Source: Rossellomorea aquimaris (GTDB taxonomy: Bacteria > Bacillota > Bacilli > Bacillales > Bacillaceae_B). From it: a stretch of 64,000 nt of DNA. The DNA is taken from positions 248,001-312,000 of the forward strand of contig NZ_MINN01000128.1 of the NCBI RefSeq assembly GCF_001877785.1. Reading direction: 5' to 3'. How positions within the stretch are numbered: the stretch's first letter is position 1; the number at the start of each line of letters is the position of its first letter. Under the pieces are notes generated by a model. It was not told where the DNA came from and ran no database searches. It worked only from the letters and a program-made list of their open reading frames with translations. Both the position numbers and the translations under genes were made by a program. Of this stretch, positions 63,395 through 64,000 are shown in pieces.

Positions 63395-63558
63395 CGTTTT
63401 ATACATAGATGGGACGGCTTTAGTTGCTGAAGGCCAGTTCTTCCTTGTGTCAAAGCAGTCGACAAAAGAGGTGCGATTATGACAGATGTAGTCAAAGGAA
63501 TTGGCGGAGCGGGGGAGAATGTTTAGTAGAGCTTGTTTTAGGAGGGATTGGTAGGTTG

Positions 63559-63819
63559 ATGCAGCAAAGGTTTAATCAATTAGTATCCGAACAGTTGGCG
63601 ACAATGGATAAGCTGTTGTTTCTTCAGGCAGAAATAGAAAGGTTCCAGAAACTTGAAAATGATCTGATCGAATTGCAGGAACTAACAAAGGTACAATCAC
63701 TGAAAACCGAGATCTTCCAAAAGAAGAGAGAACTCAAAGAAATCCACCGCATCTTCCAGGAACAAACCGACGACGTCATCCGCTCATATCAGGAAGAATA
63801 TAATGAAGTCACGACATAA
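63559..63819 (+). CDS. ygaB: YgaB family coiled-coil protein
   Basis: 86 residues from ATG 63559, 12 bases after AGGAGGG; a TTG one codon upstream is also possible. The whole protein is a predicted coiled coil (E-Q-L-A-T-M-D-K-L-L-F-L-Q-A-E-I-E-R-F by segments, then L-E-N-D-L-I-E-L-Q). Location right after the gamma SASP matches B. subtilis ygaB. Function unknown. Shorter than the B. subtilis protein as I recall it (about 117). Confidence 0.75.
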   Translation: MQQRFNQLVSEQLATMDKLLFLQAEIERFQKLENDLIELQELTKVQSLKTEIFQKKRELKEIHRIFQEQTDDVIRSYQEEYNEVTT

Positions 63820-63872
63820 TTAATTTCAAAAATTTTATTATAATTATGAGGATAAATGGCCGGGGCTGCTCT

Positions 63873-64000
63873 CCAGCAGTTGATTGGAGTGCAAGACGTA
63901 GACTACTGCGGGAAAAGCGTGTTAGGTGAGACCCCGCAGGAGCATCGCGACGAGGAGGCTCACCAACCGCCCGCGGAAAGCGAAGTCTTGCACGGAAATC
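63873..64000. repeat. Intact copy of palindromic repeat family A
   Basis: Left end AGTTGATTGGAGTGCAAGAC, inner stem CTGCGGG / CCCCGCAG, GTGAG / CTCAC pair further in, and right end GTCTTGCACGGAAATC, which reaches the window edge. There is no insertion in the loop, so this copy shows the uninterrupted form. Non-coding. Confidence 0.85.

Overview
The window reads as a chromosomal segment of an endospore-forming, aerobic, Gram-positive member of the Bacillaceae. Supporting this are strong AGGAGG-type ribosome binding sites with ATG, GTG and TTG starts, many intrinsic terminators, spore protein genes (sspK and a gamma-type SASP), and sites matching Bacillus regulators: two CtsR boxes at clpE, a sigma-B promoter at katE, a sigma-W promoter at floT, Fur boxes at a siderophore locus and Rex-type operators at a DoxX gene. 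The order yfhD-yfhE-yfhF-recX-yfhH-sspK-yfhJ-yfhP-mutY-yfhS-fabL-SASP-ygaB (55-64 kb) follows the Bacillus subtilis order from my knowledge of that genome. The repeat families suggest a Rossellomorea-like or related environmental Bacillus, but the genus cannot be fixed from this window alone. I saw no tRNA, rRNA, CRISPR array, prophage or complete insertion sequence.

Layout. 0-11 kb: 3' end of nagB, mnmH, the glutamate synthase pair gltB/gltD separated by a block of structured repeats, and a GlcNAc/glucose-type PTS gene. 11-18 kb: a DUF2161 nuclease-like gene, a DUF3231 gene, flotillin, a two-gene DUF4397/sortase cassette and a UshA-like 5'-nucleotidase. 18-23 kb: a repeat-rich gap, an alpha/beta hydrolase, and a translationally overlapping FAD-linked hydroxyacid oxidase/BASS-family transporter pair. 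23-30 kb: a short-chain fatty acid transporter, an iron-hydroxamate uptake operon with a divergent Fur-boxed ferredoxin-NADP reductase, and a TerC-family protein. 30-38 kb: small membrane proteins, an ASCH protein, an EamA transporter, azoreductase, and an operon of an MFS protein with a nucleotide pyrophosphatase-like enzyme. 38-42 kb: a deacetylase/DedA/glycolipid glycosyltransferase cassette, then bactofilin with its DUF4004 partner. 42-52 kb: HIT protein, large catalase, small and unknown proteins, clpE, a HAD phosphatase, an alkyltransferase-like protein, a diguanylate cyclase and a UbiB-family kinase. 53-55 kb: an unusual fused nucleotidyltransferase and DoxX. 55-64 kb: the conserved yfh/spore block.

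Most genes are ordinary housekeeping or stress genes. The parts most worth attention are: (1) a superfamily of about 120-nt hairpin repeats whose outer stems differ in sequence but keep pairing; three 125-bp tandem units lie inside the gltB-gltD intercistronic region and a related unit is nested inside a second palindromic repeat family at 18 and 45 kb; (2) two unrelated intergenic arrays with an almost exact 20-bp period (10.7 and 33.9 kb); (3) a deacetylase/DedA/UgtP-like cassette that could make an amino-sugar glycolipid; (4) a lipoprotein class-F-like sortase overlapping its likely single substrate; (5) DoxX under two Rex-type operators; and (6) a monooxygenase-fold/nucleotidyltransferase fusion.
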